Notes under the pieces: generated by a model
Databases searched by the model: none
What the model was told of the DNA's origin: nothing
Seen by the model: the letters and a program-made list of their open reading frames with translations, nothing else
Made by a program: the position numbers and the translations under genes
Shown: positions 38,845 through 48,154 of the stretch, piece by piece
Layout: each line of letters begins with the position of its first letter
Position numbering within the stretch: position 1 is the stretch's first letter
Assembly: GCA_902603945.1 (NCBI GenBank)
Contig: CACKWP010000002.1
Location: 62,001 to 126,000 of the forward strand
Source: an uncultured Pelagibacteraceae bacterium
Lineage (GTDB): Bacteria > Pseudomonadota > Alphaproteobacteria > Pelagibacterales > Pelagibacteraceae
DNA length: 64,000 bases
Direction of reading: 5' to 3'

Positions 38845-39732
38845 TTAATTTTGATATCCTTTATTATTTTTTTTAAATATATAAATACCTATAAGAATTA
38901 TAACTAATGATACTATAACTCTCCATGTAATAATTTCATCCATTAAAAAATATCCAAAAATTATTCCAAAAATAGGAATTAAATATGCTACTTGCGTTTG
39001 AAAAACTAATCCATTAACGGTCAAAATTCTAAATCTAATTAACCATGCTAGCCCTGTAGCTACAACACCTAAATATAATAGAGATAATGTCGACGACAAT
39101 GATGGGCTTAAGTTCCAAGGCGTTTCTAAAATTAGGGAAAAGGGAAATAAAAAAATTACTGACCAAATTGTTGTTGACGTGGTAACATTTTCGTTCTTTT
39201 TATTTTTTAATTTAAGTGTCATTAACCCTCCAATACAATAAAATGTTGATCCTAAAATTGTAATCAGAGCGTAAATGTAATTTTCATTACTAATAATCAC
39301 TTTATCAAAAAACAATAATACTATCCCGCTGAAGCCAATTAAAACCCCTAATGATTTAAAAAAGGAAAGCTTCTCATCTTTGGTAAAAAAATGTGCCAGA
39401 ATCGATCCGCTTAAAGGCGTAGTGCTCATTAAAATAGCAGCAAGATAACTATTAATTTTTGCTGTACCTATTGCTATAAGCACAAAAGGGATTGCAATAT
39501 TGCATAGCCCAATAAGAGCATACCAGCTCCAACCTTTTCCAAAAGCTTCAATTCTGATTTTTTTTATTTTACACAAAATTAGTAAAGGCACGCTTGCAAA
39601 AATAACTCTTACCAATGCAAGAGTAATTGGGTCATAGGAATAAGTTGCTATTTTTATATTAAAAAAAGAAGATCCCCATATTATCGCTAAGAGGATTAAT
39701 AAAGATAAATCTAAAGTATTTGCTTCTCTCAT
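38845..39732 (-). CDS. EamA/DMT-superfamily membrane transporter
   Basis: A multi-helix inner-membrane protein of about 295 residues with two EamA repeats. The first has LLILLAIIWGSSFFNIKIA and the second starts near ALITILGSTFYCIGG and ends with AYLIPIFGIIFGYFLMDE. The family exports amino acids, nucleotides or other metabolites; the substrate cannot be read from sequence. I chose the ATG at 39730-39732 because it gives a membrane segment near the N-terminus, as in relatives. An upstream in-frame start at 39825 would add 31 residues and intrude on the glnA promoter region. Confidence 0.85.
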   Translation of the reverse strand: MREANTLDLSLLILLAIIWGSSFFNIKIATYSYDPITLALVRVIFASVPLLILCKIKKIRIEAFGKGWSWYALIGLCNIAIPFVLIAIGTAKINSYLAAILMSTTPLSGSILAHFFTKDEKLSFFKSLGVLIGFSGIVLLFFDKVIISNENYIYALITILGSTFYCIGGLMTLKLKNKKNENVTTSTTIWSVIFLFPFSLILETPWNLSPSLSSTLSLLYLGVVATGLAWLIRFRILTVNGLVFQTQVAYLIPIFGIIFGYFLMDEIITWRVIVSLVIILIGIYIFKKNNKGYQN

Positions 39733-39854
39733 TTCAAGTTTTAATTGTATATATGTAATAAATGCATAGCTGGTATATATTTTTAATATTACTATAAAAA
39801 AGTTCCTTATATATGTTCGTGGCAAAATAGAAACTAATTATTGAAGGAGATTAA

Positions 39855-41261
39855 ATGAGTTCAAAAGACATTCTCAAGCTTATGAAAGATAAGCAGGTAG
39901 AATTTGTTGATTTAAGGTTTACAGATCCAAAAGGTAAGCTTCAGCACCTAACCATGGACTCAACTGTTGTAGACGAGGACATGTTAGATAATGGAGTGTT
40001 TTTTGATGGTTCCTCAATCGCAGGGTGGAAAGCGATTAATGAGTCTGATATGATTTTAAAACCTGATCTTGATAGACCTATTATAGATCCTTTTAATTCT
40101 CACACAACACTTAACATTTTTTGCGATATTTTAGATGCTGTTAAAAAAAATCCTTATGAGAGAGATCCAAGGGGGACAGCGAAAAAAGCTGAGGCATATT
40201 TAAAAAAAACCGGTATCGGAGATAAATCTTATTTTGGTCCTGAGCCTGAATTTTTCGTTTTTGATGATGTAAGATTTAAAAATGATATGAACGAGACAAG
40301 TTTTAACATCGACAGCTCTGAGGGTCCATACAATACAGGCAAAAAATATGAGAACGGAAATATGGGTCACAGACCAGGAATTAAAGGTGGTTACTTTCCT
40401 GTGCCGCCAGTTGATAGTGCCCAAGACATGAGAGGAGAGTATTTAAAAGCTCTTAAAGATATGGGAGTTAAAGTTGAAAAACATCACCATGAAGTGGCTC
40501 CAAGTCAACACGAATTAGGAATGTATTTTGGAACATTAACTAATCAAGCTGATAATGTTCAACTATATAAATATGCAGTGCAAATGGTCACTCACTCATT
40601 TGGAAAAACAGCTACATTCATGCCTAAACCTGTTAAAGGTGACAACGGATCTGGAATGCACTGTCATCAATCTATTTGGAAAGGTAACACTCCTTTATTT
40701 ATGGGAAAAGAGTACGCAGGTCTGTCGAAAGAGGCATTATATTATATTGGGGGTATATTAAAGCATGCTAGAGCAATTAATGCTTTCTCTAATGCCACAA
40801 CAAATAGTTACAAAAGACTAATACCAGGATTTGAGGCTCCAGTTATTTTAGCATACTCGGCAAGAAACAGATCGGCATCTTGTAGAATTCCAGTAATAAT
40901 GAATCCAAAAGCCGCAAGAATGGAAATAAGATTCCCCGATGCAGCTGGAAATCCTTATTTAACTTTCGCATCAATGTTAATGGCAGGTATAGATGGTATT
41001 AAAAATAAAATAGACCCAGGTAAAGCTTTCGATCAGGATTTATATTCTCTCACAGAAGATGAAGTAAAGAAACTTCCAACGGTTTGTGGATCTTTAAGAG
41101 AAGCAATGCAAAATTTGGACAATGATAGAAAATTTTTAACTGAAGGCGGAGTGTTTACTGACGACCAAATTGATGCTTATATTGAGTTAAAATTTCAGGA
41201 GATTTACAAGTTTGAGCATACGCCTCATCCAATAGAATTTGAGATGTATTATAGCGGTTAA
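39855..41261 (+). CDS. glnA: Glutamine synthetase type I
   Basis: Makes glutamine from glutamate, ammonia and ATP, the main ammonium assimilation step. Signatures include FFDGSSIAGWKAI, PEPEFFVF, GMHCHQSIWK and NPKAARMEIRFPDAAGNPY. Tyr397 lies in DLYSLTEDE, the position adenylylated by GlnE in the GSI-beta class, so covalent regulation is possible. It has 468 residues. A strong GAAGGAG site precedes the ATG. No PII gene (glnB) is next to it. The 122 bases upstream show only A+T-rich sequence. The stop is shared with sufA (TTAA). Confidence 0.98.
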   Translation: MSSKDILKLMKDKQVEFVDLRFTDPKGKLQHLTMDSTVVDEDMLDNGVFFDGSSIAGWKAINESDMILKPDLDRPIIDPFNSHTTLNIFCDILDAVKKNPYERDPRGTAKKAEAYLKKTGIGDKSYFGPEPEFFVFDDVRFKNDMNETSFNIDSSEGPYNTGKKYENGNMGHRPGIKGGYFPVPPVDSAQDMRGEYLKALKDMGVKVEKHHHEVAPSQHELGMYFGTLTNQADNVQLYKYAVQMVTHSFGKTATFMPKPVKGDNGSGMHCHQSIWKGNTPLFMGKEYAGLSKEALYYIGGILKHARAINAFSNATTNSYKRLIPGFEAPVILAYSARNRSASCRIPVIMNPKAARMEIRFPDAAGNPYLTFASMLMAGIDGIKNKIDPGKAFDQDLYSLTEDEVKKLPTVCGSLREAMQNLDNDRKFLTEGGVFTDDQIDAYIELKFQEIYKFEHTPHPIEFEMYYSG

Positions 41262-41593
41262 ATTTTAAAAGACTCACCGCAACCACATCTCTCAGTTTCA
41301 TTAGGGTTTTTAAATACAAATTGGGACGAAAATTTTTCTTCTTTATAATCCATTTCAGTTCCAAGCAGATACATTACAGCTTTTGGATCTATAAAAACTT
41401 TTACTCCTTTTTCCTCAATTATCTCTTCATTAGGCTTAACCTCTTTTGCATATTCCATTATGTAAGACATGCCGGCGCAACCCCCAGATTTAACACCTAC
41501 CCTAACTCCTATAGCTGAACGTTCAGCTTTTAACATTATTTGTTTTATTCTCTGAGCTGCGTTATCGCTTAATTTAATTATTTGTTTGGTCAT
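41258..41593 (-). CDS. sufA: A-type iron-sulfur carrier protein (SufA/ErpA/IscA family)
   Basis: Carries clusters to target apoproteins. The 111-residue protein has the three conserved cysteines: one in SGGCAGMSY and the pair in CGCGESF near the C-terminus. Which of SufA, ErpA or IscA it corresponds to cannot be decided from sequence; the gene symbol follows the Suf context. It overlaps sufT by 4 bases and ends the operon at a TTAA shared with the glnA stop. Confidence 0.92.
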   Translation of the reverse strand: MTKQIIKLSDNAAQRIKQIMLKAERSAIGVRVGVKSGGCAGMSYIMEYAKEVKPNEEIIEEKGVKVFIDPKAVMYLLGTEMDYKEEKFSSQFVFKNPNETERCGCGESFKI

Positions 41594-41892
41594 AAATTTA
41601 ATTCTAATTTTGCCGCTTCTGACATTTTTTCTTTAGTCCAAGGCGGGTCCCAAACTAATTTTAAATCAACATTTTTAATTCCATTAATCTTCAATATATT
41701 CTCTTTCACCGAATTAGGCAAACTCTCAGCTACAGGGCAGTTAGGCGAGGTTAAAGTCATCTCAATGAGAATATCATTTTTTTCACTCACCTCTATTTTG
41801 TAAATAAGACCAAGTTCATAAATATTTACTGGAATTTCAGGATCATAAATTTTTTTTATTTCAGTTATTATTTTATCTTTTAAATCAGTCAT
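41590..41892 (-). CDS. sufT: MIP18/DUF59 family protein SufT
   Basis: A 100-residue protein of the DUF59 (MIP18/PaaD-like) family, with the short hallmark DPEIPVNIYELGLIYKI and TLTSPNCPVAESLP, including the conserved cysteine. SufT proteins help maturation of iron-sulfur proteins, and members sit in suf operons as here. It overlaps sufU and sufA by a few bases. The exact clients are not known. Confidence 0.92.
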   Translation of the reverse strand: MTDLKDKIITEIKKIYDPEIPVNIYELGLIYKIEVSEKNDILIEMTLTSPNCPVAESLPNSVKENILKINGIKNVDLKLVWDPPWTKEKMSEAAKLELNL

Positions 41893-42337
41893 TTGAACTC
41901 TTTTTTTTTAATGCAGATAAAAGGGTATGCCAAGCCATTGTTGCGCATTTAATTCTCATAGGAAATTCTTGAACCCCTGATAGTGAAGAAATAGTTGTCA
42001 TTTGATCCTCTGATAGGCTGTTAAGAGTAATCTTAGATTTATTTTTGAGCATATTAAGAAAGTCATCAGTGACTTTTTTTGAAAATTGCAAATCTCTACC
42101 CTTTAAAGTATCTGTTAAAATCGATGCAGACGCTAAAGATATTGCACATCCTTCACCCTCAAAACTTAAACCAGAAATATTCTTATCTTTATCTAATTTT
42201 ACGTAAATGTGAACTTTATCTCCACATAGAGGATTATGTGCTTTTGCATCATAATTATATCCCTCGCACTTACCTTTGTTTCTGGGGTTCTTAGCATGAT
42301 CTAAGATAATTTCTTGGTATAATTCTTTTAGTTCCAT
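41885..42337 (-). CDS. sufU: Iron-sulfur scaffold / zinc-dependent sulfurtransferase SufU
   Basis: Accepts sulfur from SufS. It has 150 residues with NPLCGDKV, GEGCAISLASASIL and KCATMAWHTLL, the three cysteines of the IscU-like fold. It carries an insertion of about 20 residues before the last cysteine (the LSGVQEFPMRIKC region) that distinguishes SufU from IscU. It lies between sufS and sufT, overlapping sufT by 8 bases. Zinc-dependent transfer rather than scaffolding is the known role for this type. Confidence 0.92.
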   Translation of the reverse strand: MELKELYQEIILDHAKNPRNKGKCEGYNYDAKAHNPLCGDKVHIYVKLDKDKNISGLSFEGEGCAISLASASILTDTLKGRDLQFSKKVTDDFLNMLKNKSKITLNSLSEDQMTTISSLSGVQEFPMRIKCATMAWHTLLSALKKKSSND

Positions 42338-43555
42338 TTAAATTTCAAATACTTTTTTACATTTATTAATTGACTCACATAAAACATCAATATCCTCTTT
42401 GCTATTATAAACTCCAATAGAAGCCCTTGCAGAGGCTGGGATTCCAAGTTTGTCGTGCAAAATTTGGCAGCAATGATGTCCTGCTCTTATTGCAACTCCA
42501 TCGTCATCTAAAATTGTTGCTATATCGTGTGGGTGAATTCCTTTAATAGTAAAAGACATTATAGATGCTCTATTTTTGGGGTTTCCAATAATATTAACGG
42601 AATTATCTTTACGTAATTTCTCTAAACCATACTCAAGTATTTGATTTTCATGTTTTTCTATATTTTTAATTCCTAAGTCTTGAATAAACTTGATAGATTT
42701 TGCAAAAGCCACAACCTCTGCTGTTTGCATTGTCCCCGCCTCAAATTTTGTTGGTGAGTCTGCGTAAGATATTTCATCTTTCTTTACTTCACTTATCATT
42801 CCACCGCCGCCTTGATACGGTGGTAATTCATCCACCCATTTTTTTTTAGCATAAAGAATGCCAAGTCCATTTGGACCATACATTTTATGACAAGAAATAG
42901 CATAAAAATCACAATCTAAATCCTGAACATTTAAAACTGAATGAGGAGCGCCTTGTGTCCCATCAATTAACACTGGAATTTTTTTTGATTTTGCTAAGTC
43001 AATAATCTTTTTTATTGGCATAATTGTACCAGTAACATTTGAAATATGTGTAAAAGCAATCATTTTAGTTTTTTCGGTAATATGTTTTTTAAACTCATCA
43101 ATGTCTATCTCTCCAACTTCATTGACTGAAGCAAATCTAATTATTGCTCCTTTTTTTTTTCTTAAATAGTGCCAAGGAACATAATTTGAGTGATGTTCGA
43201 GTTCAGTGACAAGAATTTCGTCACCAGCCTCTATAAATTTATCTCCGTAAGTATTTGCCACTAAATTTATTGCTTCAGTAGCTCCTTTTGTGAAAATTAT
43301 TTCCTCTCTATATTTCGCGTTAATATAAGATTTGACTATGTCTCTTGTTTCCTCAAATTTATTCGTTGCCTTAACGGCTAATGTATGTACGCTTCTTCCA
43401 ACATTCGAAAATTCAGTTTCATAAAATCTTGATATCTCATCAATTACTATTTTTGGTTTTTGTGAGGAATTAGCGCTATCTAAGTATATTAAAGGCTTCC
43501 CTTTAATTTTTTGTTTAAAAATTGGAAATTTTGATTTTATGTTATTAAATTCCAT
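42338..43555 (-). CDS. sufS: Cysteine desulfurase SufS
   Basis: PLP enzyme that takes sulfur from cysteine for cluster assembly. The PLP lysine is in FYAISCHKMYGPNGLG. ELEHHSNYVPW holds a conserved histidine, and RAGHHCCQ contains the active-site cysteine of the SufS type. I chose the ATG at 43553-43555 (405 residues) because GGAG lies seven bases upstream; a TTG nine codons earlier also opens the frame. It overlaps sufD by 11 bases. Confidence 0.96.
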   Translation of the reverse strand: MEFNNIKSKFPIFKQKIKGKPLIYLDSANSSQKPKIVIDEISRFYETEFSNVGRSVHTLAVKATNKFEETRDIVKSYINAKYREEIIFTKGATEAINLVANTYGDKFIEAGDEILVTELEHHSNYVPWHYLRKKKGAIIRFASVNEVGEIDIDEFKKHITEKTKMIAFTHISNVTGTIMPIKKIIDLAKSKKIPVLIDGTQGAPHSVLNVQDLDCDFYAISCHKMYGPNGLGILYAKKKWVDELPPYQGGGGMISEVKKDEISYADSPTKFEAGTMQTAEVVAFAKSIKFIQDLGIKNIEKHENQILEYGLEKLRKDNSVNIIGNPKNRASIMSFTIKGIHPHDIATILDDDGVAIRAGHHCCQILHDKLGIPASARASIGVYNSKEDIDVLCESINKCKKVFEI

Positions 43556-44783
43556 TGATCTGCTCCATAATACTTTTTTCAAGAAAGACCTTTAATTTTT
43601 CTTCAGGAATATTTTCAAATATTTCACTAATAAAACCATTTATTAAGAGTTTTTTGGCTTCTTGTAACTCAATTCCTCTTGTCATTAGATAGTGAATGGC
43701 ATTTTCATCTATGCTTCCTGAAGTCGAGCCATGTGAACACTTAACATCATCAGCGTAAATTTCTAATTCTGGTTTAGCATTGAATTCGGCTTGATCATCT
43801 AAAATGAGAGCTTTACTTAATTGATATGCGTCTGTTTTTTGAGCCATATCTTTAACAAATATTTTTCCTTGATAAACTCCAGTACTGTCACTTTCCAAAA
43901 CATTTTTAATTTTTTGATAACTTTTGCAATTAGGCGCCAAGTGATTTATTTGAGTTTTGATTTCCTGATGTTCTTTTTTGCCTAAACTCAATCCAGATAA
44001 AATATAGCAATTACTATTTTCTTTTTCCAAATCCATATTAATCTCTATTTTGTTAAATTTAAGCCCTGAACTTAATATGAAGTTTTGATAGCTTGAATTA
44101 TAAGCTTGTGATCCTGTTATATTTTTGTAAAAGTAACCACTGCTTTTCGATTTTTGCAAAATAATACTTTTAAATGAAGAGTCTTTTCCAATATTAATTG
44201 TTTCAAAAGTATTTTTTAAAAATTTACTTTTTTCACCGATATTATATTCTATCAATGTTAACTCAGTATTTTCATTCAGTTTTATTTGATTTGAATTGTT
44301 AATAATTTTATTATCTAAATTCGATGTAAAATAATTATAAATTATTATTGGTTTTTTACATTTATAATCTTTTTGCACCTCTAAATAAAATCCACCTAAA
44401 GATAATGCTTTATTAAGATAATAAAGATTATTATTTGGCTTGCTGAAATTCTCTAATGATTTCAAGGTTTCAACTTTCAACTTTCCTTTTTCCTCATATT
44501 TAATATCAAAAGATTTTATTATCCCATTAACAAGGATAATGTAATTATGTTCGAATTCTTTGATTAGCTTAAATTTTTTATCGAATTTCAAATCATCATT
44601 ATTTGTAATTTGTTTAAAATTCTTACTTATTATGAAATTAAGGTCAGAAAATTTCCAATTTTCGTCTCTTTTATTTGGTAAACCAGTTTTTAAAAATAAT
44701 TCTAAATTTTTCTTTCTGTCTAAAGCTTCTTGCGATGAAGCGGAAGATATTTTGCTTAAATCTATATTAAATAATTTTTCCAT
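43545..44783 (-). CDS. sufD: Fe-S cluster assembly protein SufD
   Basis: Partner of SufB in the SufBCD scaffold complex. The C-terminal beta-helix core has the family sequences YQGKIFVKDMAQKTDAYQ, ADDVKCSHGSTSGSID and YLMTRGIELQEAKKLLINGF, with the conserved cysteine and histidine in CSHG. I chose the ATG at 44781-44783 (412 residues). Earlier in-frame codons would read into sufC and yield an arginine-rich head with no family match. ATG and the sufC stop overlap as TAATG. Confidence 0.95.
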   Translation of the reverse strand: MEKLFNIDLSKISSASSQEALDRKKNLELFLKTGLPNKRDENWKFSDLNFIISKNFKQITNNDDLKFDKKFKLIKEFEHNYIILVNGIIKSFDIKYEEKGKLKVETLKSLENFSKPNNNLYYLNKALSLGGFYLEVQKDYKCKKPIIIYNYFTSNLDNKIINNSNQIKLNENTELTLIEYNIGEKSKFLKNTFETINIGKDSSFKSIILQKSKSSGYFYKNITGSQAYNSSYQNFILSSGLKFNKIEINMDLEKENSNCYILSGLSLGKKEHQEIKTQINHLAPNCKSYQKIKNVLESDSTGVYQGKIFVKDMAQKTDAYQLSKALILDDQAEFNAKPELEIYADDVKCSHGSTSGSIDENAIHYLMTRGIELQEAKKLLINGFISEIFENIPEEKLKVFLEKSIMEQINGI

Positions 44784-45517
44784 TATTCTAAATTTTCGTA
44801 ACCTGTTTTTTCTAATTCTTGACCTAAATCTGCACAACCTGTTTTAATAATTTTTCCTTTTGATAACACATGAATGAAATCTGGCTTAATATAGTCAAGT
44901 AATCTTTGATAGTGAGTAATGATTAAAAATGCATTGTTCTTATTCTTGTGAGAATTAACTCCATCGGCAACAACTCTTAATGCATCAATGTCTAGTCCAG
45001 AATCTGTTTCATCCAAAATTGCTAATTTTGGATCTAAGAGCTTCATTTGAAGAATTTCATTTTTTTTCTTCTCTCCACCCGAGAAACCTACATTTAGTTG
45101 TCTAGATAAAAATTTTTCGTCAATGTTTAATTCGGAAGCTTTTTCCTTAATTAATTTTAAAAGAGTTAGTGTATCTAATTCTTTTTCACCTTTAGCCTTT
45201 CTGATTGTATTTAATGAGGTTTTGAGAAAATTGGTTGTGTTCACTCCCGGAATTTCTAAAGGATACTGGAATGCTAAAAATATTCCTTTTTGTGCTCGCT
45301 CCTCGATAGGGATATCTTGAAGGTTTTTACCTTCGTACTTTAGAGTTCCACTTACCTCATAACCATTTTTACCAGATAAAATATTTGCCAAAGTACTTTT
45401 TCCAGAACCGTTAGGACCCATAATTGCATGTACTTCTCCTGGTTTTATTTCAAGATTTAGCCCATTTAAAATCAACTTTGCATTAATCGAAGCTTTTAGA
45501 TTTGCTAATTGAAGCAT
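44783..45517 (-). CDS. sufC: Fe-S cluster assembly ATPase SufC
   Basis: ABC-type ATPase subunit of SufBCD. It has Walker A GPNGSGKSTLANIL (about residues 35-48), signature GFSGGEKKKNEI, Walker B LAILDETDSGLDIDAL and H-loop ITHYQRLLDYI. The 244-residue length is typical. It overlaps sufB and sufD by one base each, giving coupled translation and likely fixed stoichiometry. Confidence 0.98.
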   Translation of the reverse strand: MLQLANLKASINAKLILNGLNLEIKPGEVHAIMGPNGSGKSTLANILSGKNGYEVSGTLKYEGKNLQDIPIEERAQKGIFLAFQYPLEIPGVNTTNFLKTSLNTIRKAKGEKELDTLTLLKLIKEKASELNIDEKFLSRQLNVGFSGGEKKKNEILQMKLLDPKLAILDETDSGLDIDALRVVADGVNSHKNKNNAFLIITHYQRLLDYIKPDFIHVLSKGKIIKTGCADLGQELEKTGYENLE

Positions 45518-46950
45518 TATCCAACGCTCCCCTCTAAACTAATAGAAACTAATTTTTGTGCCTCTACGGCAAACTCCATGGGCAGTTGCTGCAAAACCTC
45601 TTTACAAAAACCATTAACTATAAGACTTACTGCCTCTTCTTGATTAAGTCCCCTCTGATTGCAATAAAATAATTGATCCTCATTAATTTTTGATGTTGTT
45701 GCCTCATGTTCGACTGTGGAAGATGAGTTTTTATTTTTAATATAAGGCACAGTGTGCGCTCCACATTTATTACCCATTAACAACGAGTCGCACTGCGTGT
45801 AATTTCTAGAATTTTTAGCTTTAGCACCAATGTCTACAAGACCTCTATATGTGTTATCAGCTAGACCTGCAGAAATTCCTTTTGAAATGATTTTGCTTTT
45901 TGTATTTTTACCTAAGTGAATCATTTTAGTGCCTGTATCTGCTTTTTGATGATTGTTAGTAATTGCGATTGAGTAAAATTCTCCGACTGAGTTATCGCCT
46001 TGTAAAATACAGCTTGGATATTTCCACGTTATTGCAGATCCTGTCTCGACTTGAGTCCAAGAAATTTTCGAATTTTTACCTCTACATGCTCCTCGTTTAG
46101 TCACAAAATTATAAATACCACCGACACCATCTTTGTCTCCAGGGTACCAATTTTGGACTGTAGAATATTTTATTTCAGCATCGTCTAAGGCAACTAATTC
46201 AACATTAGCAGCATGTAATTGATTTTCATCTCTCATTGGAGCTGTACATCCCTCTAGATAACTTACATAACTACCTTTATCAGCAATAATTAAAGTTCTT
46301 TCGAATTGTCCAGTTTCAGAAGCGTTAATTCTAAAATATGTAGATAGTTCCATGGGACAGCGTGTATTTGGGGGTATGTAAACAAAAGAACCATCAGTAA
46401 ATACTGCTGAGTTAAGTGTTGCAAAATAATGATCACTTATAGGAATGACGGACCCTAGATATTTTTTTACTAGTTCTGGATGTTTTTGAATAGCTTCTGA
46501 GATAGGGCAAAAGATTATTCCCTTTTTATCAAGTTCACCTTTAAAGGTTGTTGCTACTGAAACTGAGTCAAAAACAGCGTCAACTGCCACACCGCTTAAT
46601 TTTTTTTGTTCATTAAGTGGGATACCTAGTTTATTATATGTCTCAATAAGTTTTGGGTCTACTTCATCTAAACTTTTTGGTTTATCTTTCATGCTTTTTG
46701 GAGCAGAGTAATAATATAAATCTTGATAGTTTATTTTTGGATATTTGGGTTTTTGCCAGTTAGGCTCTTTCAAAACCTTTAGTCTGTTGAAAGCTTTCAA
46801 TCTCCAATCAAGCATCCATTTAGGTTCTTTTTTTACTTCAGAAATGAATTCAATTGTTTTTTCTGAAAGTCCTTTTGGCGCTTTAAAGTTTTCAATGTCA
46901 GTTGAAAATCCATACTTATATTCTTGATTTTTGAGTTCACTGCTTTTCAT
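45517..46950 (-). CDS. sufB: Fe-S cluster assembly protein SufB
   Basis: Scaffold on which SufBCD builds clusters. Conserved segments are [16 protein letters not shown] with a catalytic-region cysteine, [34 protein letters not shown], and [20 protein letters not shown]. The length is 477 residues. It follows iscR by 5 bases. It is the first structural gene of the operon, so cluster supply is expected to follow IscR control. Confidence 0.97.
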   Translation of the reverse strand: MKSSELKNQEYKYGFSTDIENFKAPKGLSEKTIEFISEVKKEPKWMLDWRLKAFNRLKVLKEPNWQKPKYPKINYQDLYYYSAPKSMKDKPKSLDEVDPKLIETYNKLGIPLNEQKKLSGVAVDAVFDSVSVATTFKGELDKKGIIFCPISEAIQKHPELVKKYLGSVIPISDHYFATLNSAVFTDGSFVYIPPNTRCPMELSTYFRINASETGQFERTLIIADKGSYVSYLEGCTAPMRDENQLHAANVELVALDDAEIKYSTVQNWYPGDKDGVGGIYNFVTKRGACRGKNSKISWTQVETGSAITWKYPSCILQGDNSVGEFYSIAITNNHQKADTGTKMIHLGKNTKSKIISKGISAGLADNTYRGLVDIGAKAKNSRNYTQCDSLLMGNKCGAHTVPYIKNKNSSSTVEHEATTSKINEDQLFYCNQRGLNQEEAVSLIVNGFCKEVLQQLPMEFAVEAQKLVSISLEGSVG

Positions 46951-46955
46951 AATAT

Positions 46956-47366
46956 TTAATTTAGTTTTGTTAAATCCTGCAATTTTACCTTTTCAAAAAA
47001 ACCGTTAATATGTTGATCAAGTTGATCCCATAAGTTGTGAGTAATACATTTGGTAGATTTATTATTACAACCTCTTTTTGAATTTTTTTTACAATTTAGA
47101 GTTCTTACTTCTTCGTCTACAGCATAAATTATATTAGATAATTTTATTTCGGAGGCAGGCTTTTCAAGGATATATCCCCCGTTAGCCCCTCTTGAACTTT
47201 TAACTAATTTATTATTTTTTAATTTTAAAAATATTTGCTCTAGATAAGCTAAAGAAATGTTCTGTCTTAGAGATATTTCTGTAAGACTTATTGGTCCATC
47301 TTTAGCATTTAGTGCTAAGTCAGCCATAGCCATTACTGCGTATCTACCTTTATTAGTTAGTTTCAT
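46956..47366 (-). CDS. iscR: Rrf2-family iron-sulfur regulator IscR
   Basis: A winged-helix regulator of 136 residues that senses cluster status. The N-terminus [18 protein letters not shown] and the recognition part [26 protein letters not shown] are characteristic of Rrf2 proteins. The three cluster cysteines are present in the [16 protein letters not shown] stretch (about residues 92-107). It precedes sufB in the same transcript. The candidate operator just upstream implies autoregulation of the whole suf operon. Confidence 0.93.
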   Translation of the reverse strand: MKLTNKGRYAVMAMADLALNAKDGPISLTEISLRQNISLAYLEQIFLKLKNNKLVKSSRGANGGYILEKPASEIKLSNIIYAVDEEVRTLNCKKNSKRGCNNKSTKCITHNLWDQLDQHINGFFEKVKLQDLTKLN

Positions 47367-47379
47367 AATTAAACGTTGT

Positions 47380-47424
47380 ATTATAACAGTTTTGTAACAA
47401 TTCCTACTATTTTAGTCAGGATTA
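47380..47424 (-). promoter_or_regulatory. iscR-suf promoter with IscR-type operator
   Basis: On the minus strand a perfect TATAAT lies at 47380-47385, with start expected near 47373. A partly palindromic stretch at 47399-47424 overlaps the -35 position. It reads (plus strand) ACTATTTTAGTCAGGAT, close to the type-1 IscR consensus (ACTrwwwYAGTCRR core). The right half matches better than the left. No recognisable -35 hexamer is present, as in activator or repressor-dependent promoters. Confidence 0.55.
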
Positions 47425-47474
47425 AAAAAAAATATTTGTCGCATAAAAACATGCTATAACTCAATACTTTTTTT

Positions 47475-47493
47475 TTTAATAATAATCATTATC
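47475..47493 (+). promoter_or_regulatory. Fur-box-like sequence before the hydrolase gene
   Basis: The 19-mer matches the E. coli Fur consensus at 16 of 19 positions, including thirteen consecutive bases AATAATCATTATC except one. It ends four bases before the ATG at 47498, so binding would block translation initiation or transcription. A+T richness makes chance resemblance plausible. Confidence 0.3.
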
Positions 47494-47497
47494 AATT

Positions 47498-48154
47498 ATG
47501 AAACCAAAAAGTTTAGAGATTTTTATTCCTGGCCCTGCTGGAAGGTTAGAAGCAAAATATTATAAAAATCCGAAATTTGGTTCACCTGTTGCAATTGTTT
47601 TACATCCACATCCTCAATATGGAGGGACAATGAATAATAGAATAGTACATTTAATGTATAATATTTTTTTAGAAAATGGTTTCTCAGTTATAAAGGTAAA
47701 TTTTAGAGGGGTTGGAAAAAGTGATGGAGTTTTTGATAATGGACAAGGTGAGTTATCTGATGCAGCAGCAGCTTTGGATTGGATAGAAAGACAAAATTTA
47801 GATTATAGTCAATGCTGGGTATCTGGTTTTTCATTTGGTTCGCTTATTTGTATGCAATTAATAATGAGGAGACCTGAAGTGAATAATTTTATAGCCGTTT
47901 CACCTCAACCAAATGTTTATGATTTTTCTTTTTTAGCACCCTGCCCAACTTCTGGACAAGTAATATATAGTGAAAATGATGAGTTGGTTACTAAAGAAAG
48001 TATTGATGAATTAGATAATAGAATAAAAAGTCAAAAAGGTGTTGAAGTTGTTTTTTCAAAAATAAAAAACTCCAATCATTTTTTTAAAAATAAAGAAAAA
48101 GAGTTAATTGGAGAAATTGAAAAATATTTAAAAGAAAAAACTGCTTTAATTTAA
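47498..48154 (+). CDS. Alpha/beta hydrolase family protein
   Basis: A 218-residue hydrolase. The early segment AIVLHPHPQYGGTMNN precedes the oxyanion region. FRGVGKSDG follows, and the nucleophile elbow is VSGFSFGSLICMQL (GFSFG, serine in the GxSxG position). A late histidine in NSNHFFKNK would complete the triad with an aspartate in the YSENDELV region. No signal peptide is seen, so it is probably cytoplasmic. The substrate is unknown; relatives are annotated as putative dienelactone or esterase-like hydrolases. The stop TAA is shared with anmK (TTAA). Confidence 0.82.
   Translation: MKPKSLEIFIPGPAGRLEAKYYKNPKFGSPVAIVLHPHPQYGGTMNNRIVHLMYNIFLENGFSVIKVNFRGVGKSDGVFDNGQGELSDAAAALDWIERQNLDYSQCWVSGFSFGSLICMQLIMRRPEVNNFIAVSPQPNVYDFSFLAPCPTSGQVIYSENDELVTKESIDELDNRIKSQKGVEVVFSKIKNSNHFFKNKEKELIGEIEKYLKEKTALI

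Noticed and set aside
39733..39854. Sigma-54 or PII-linked promoter for glnA
   Set aside because: No GG-N10-GC pattern is visible and no clear -35/-10 pair stood out in the A+T-rich upstream DNA.
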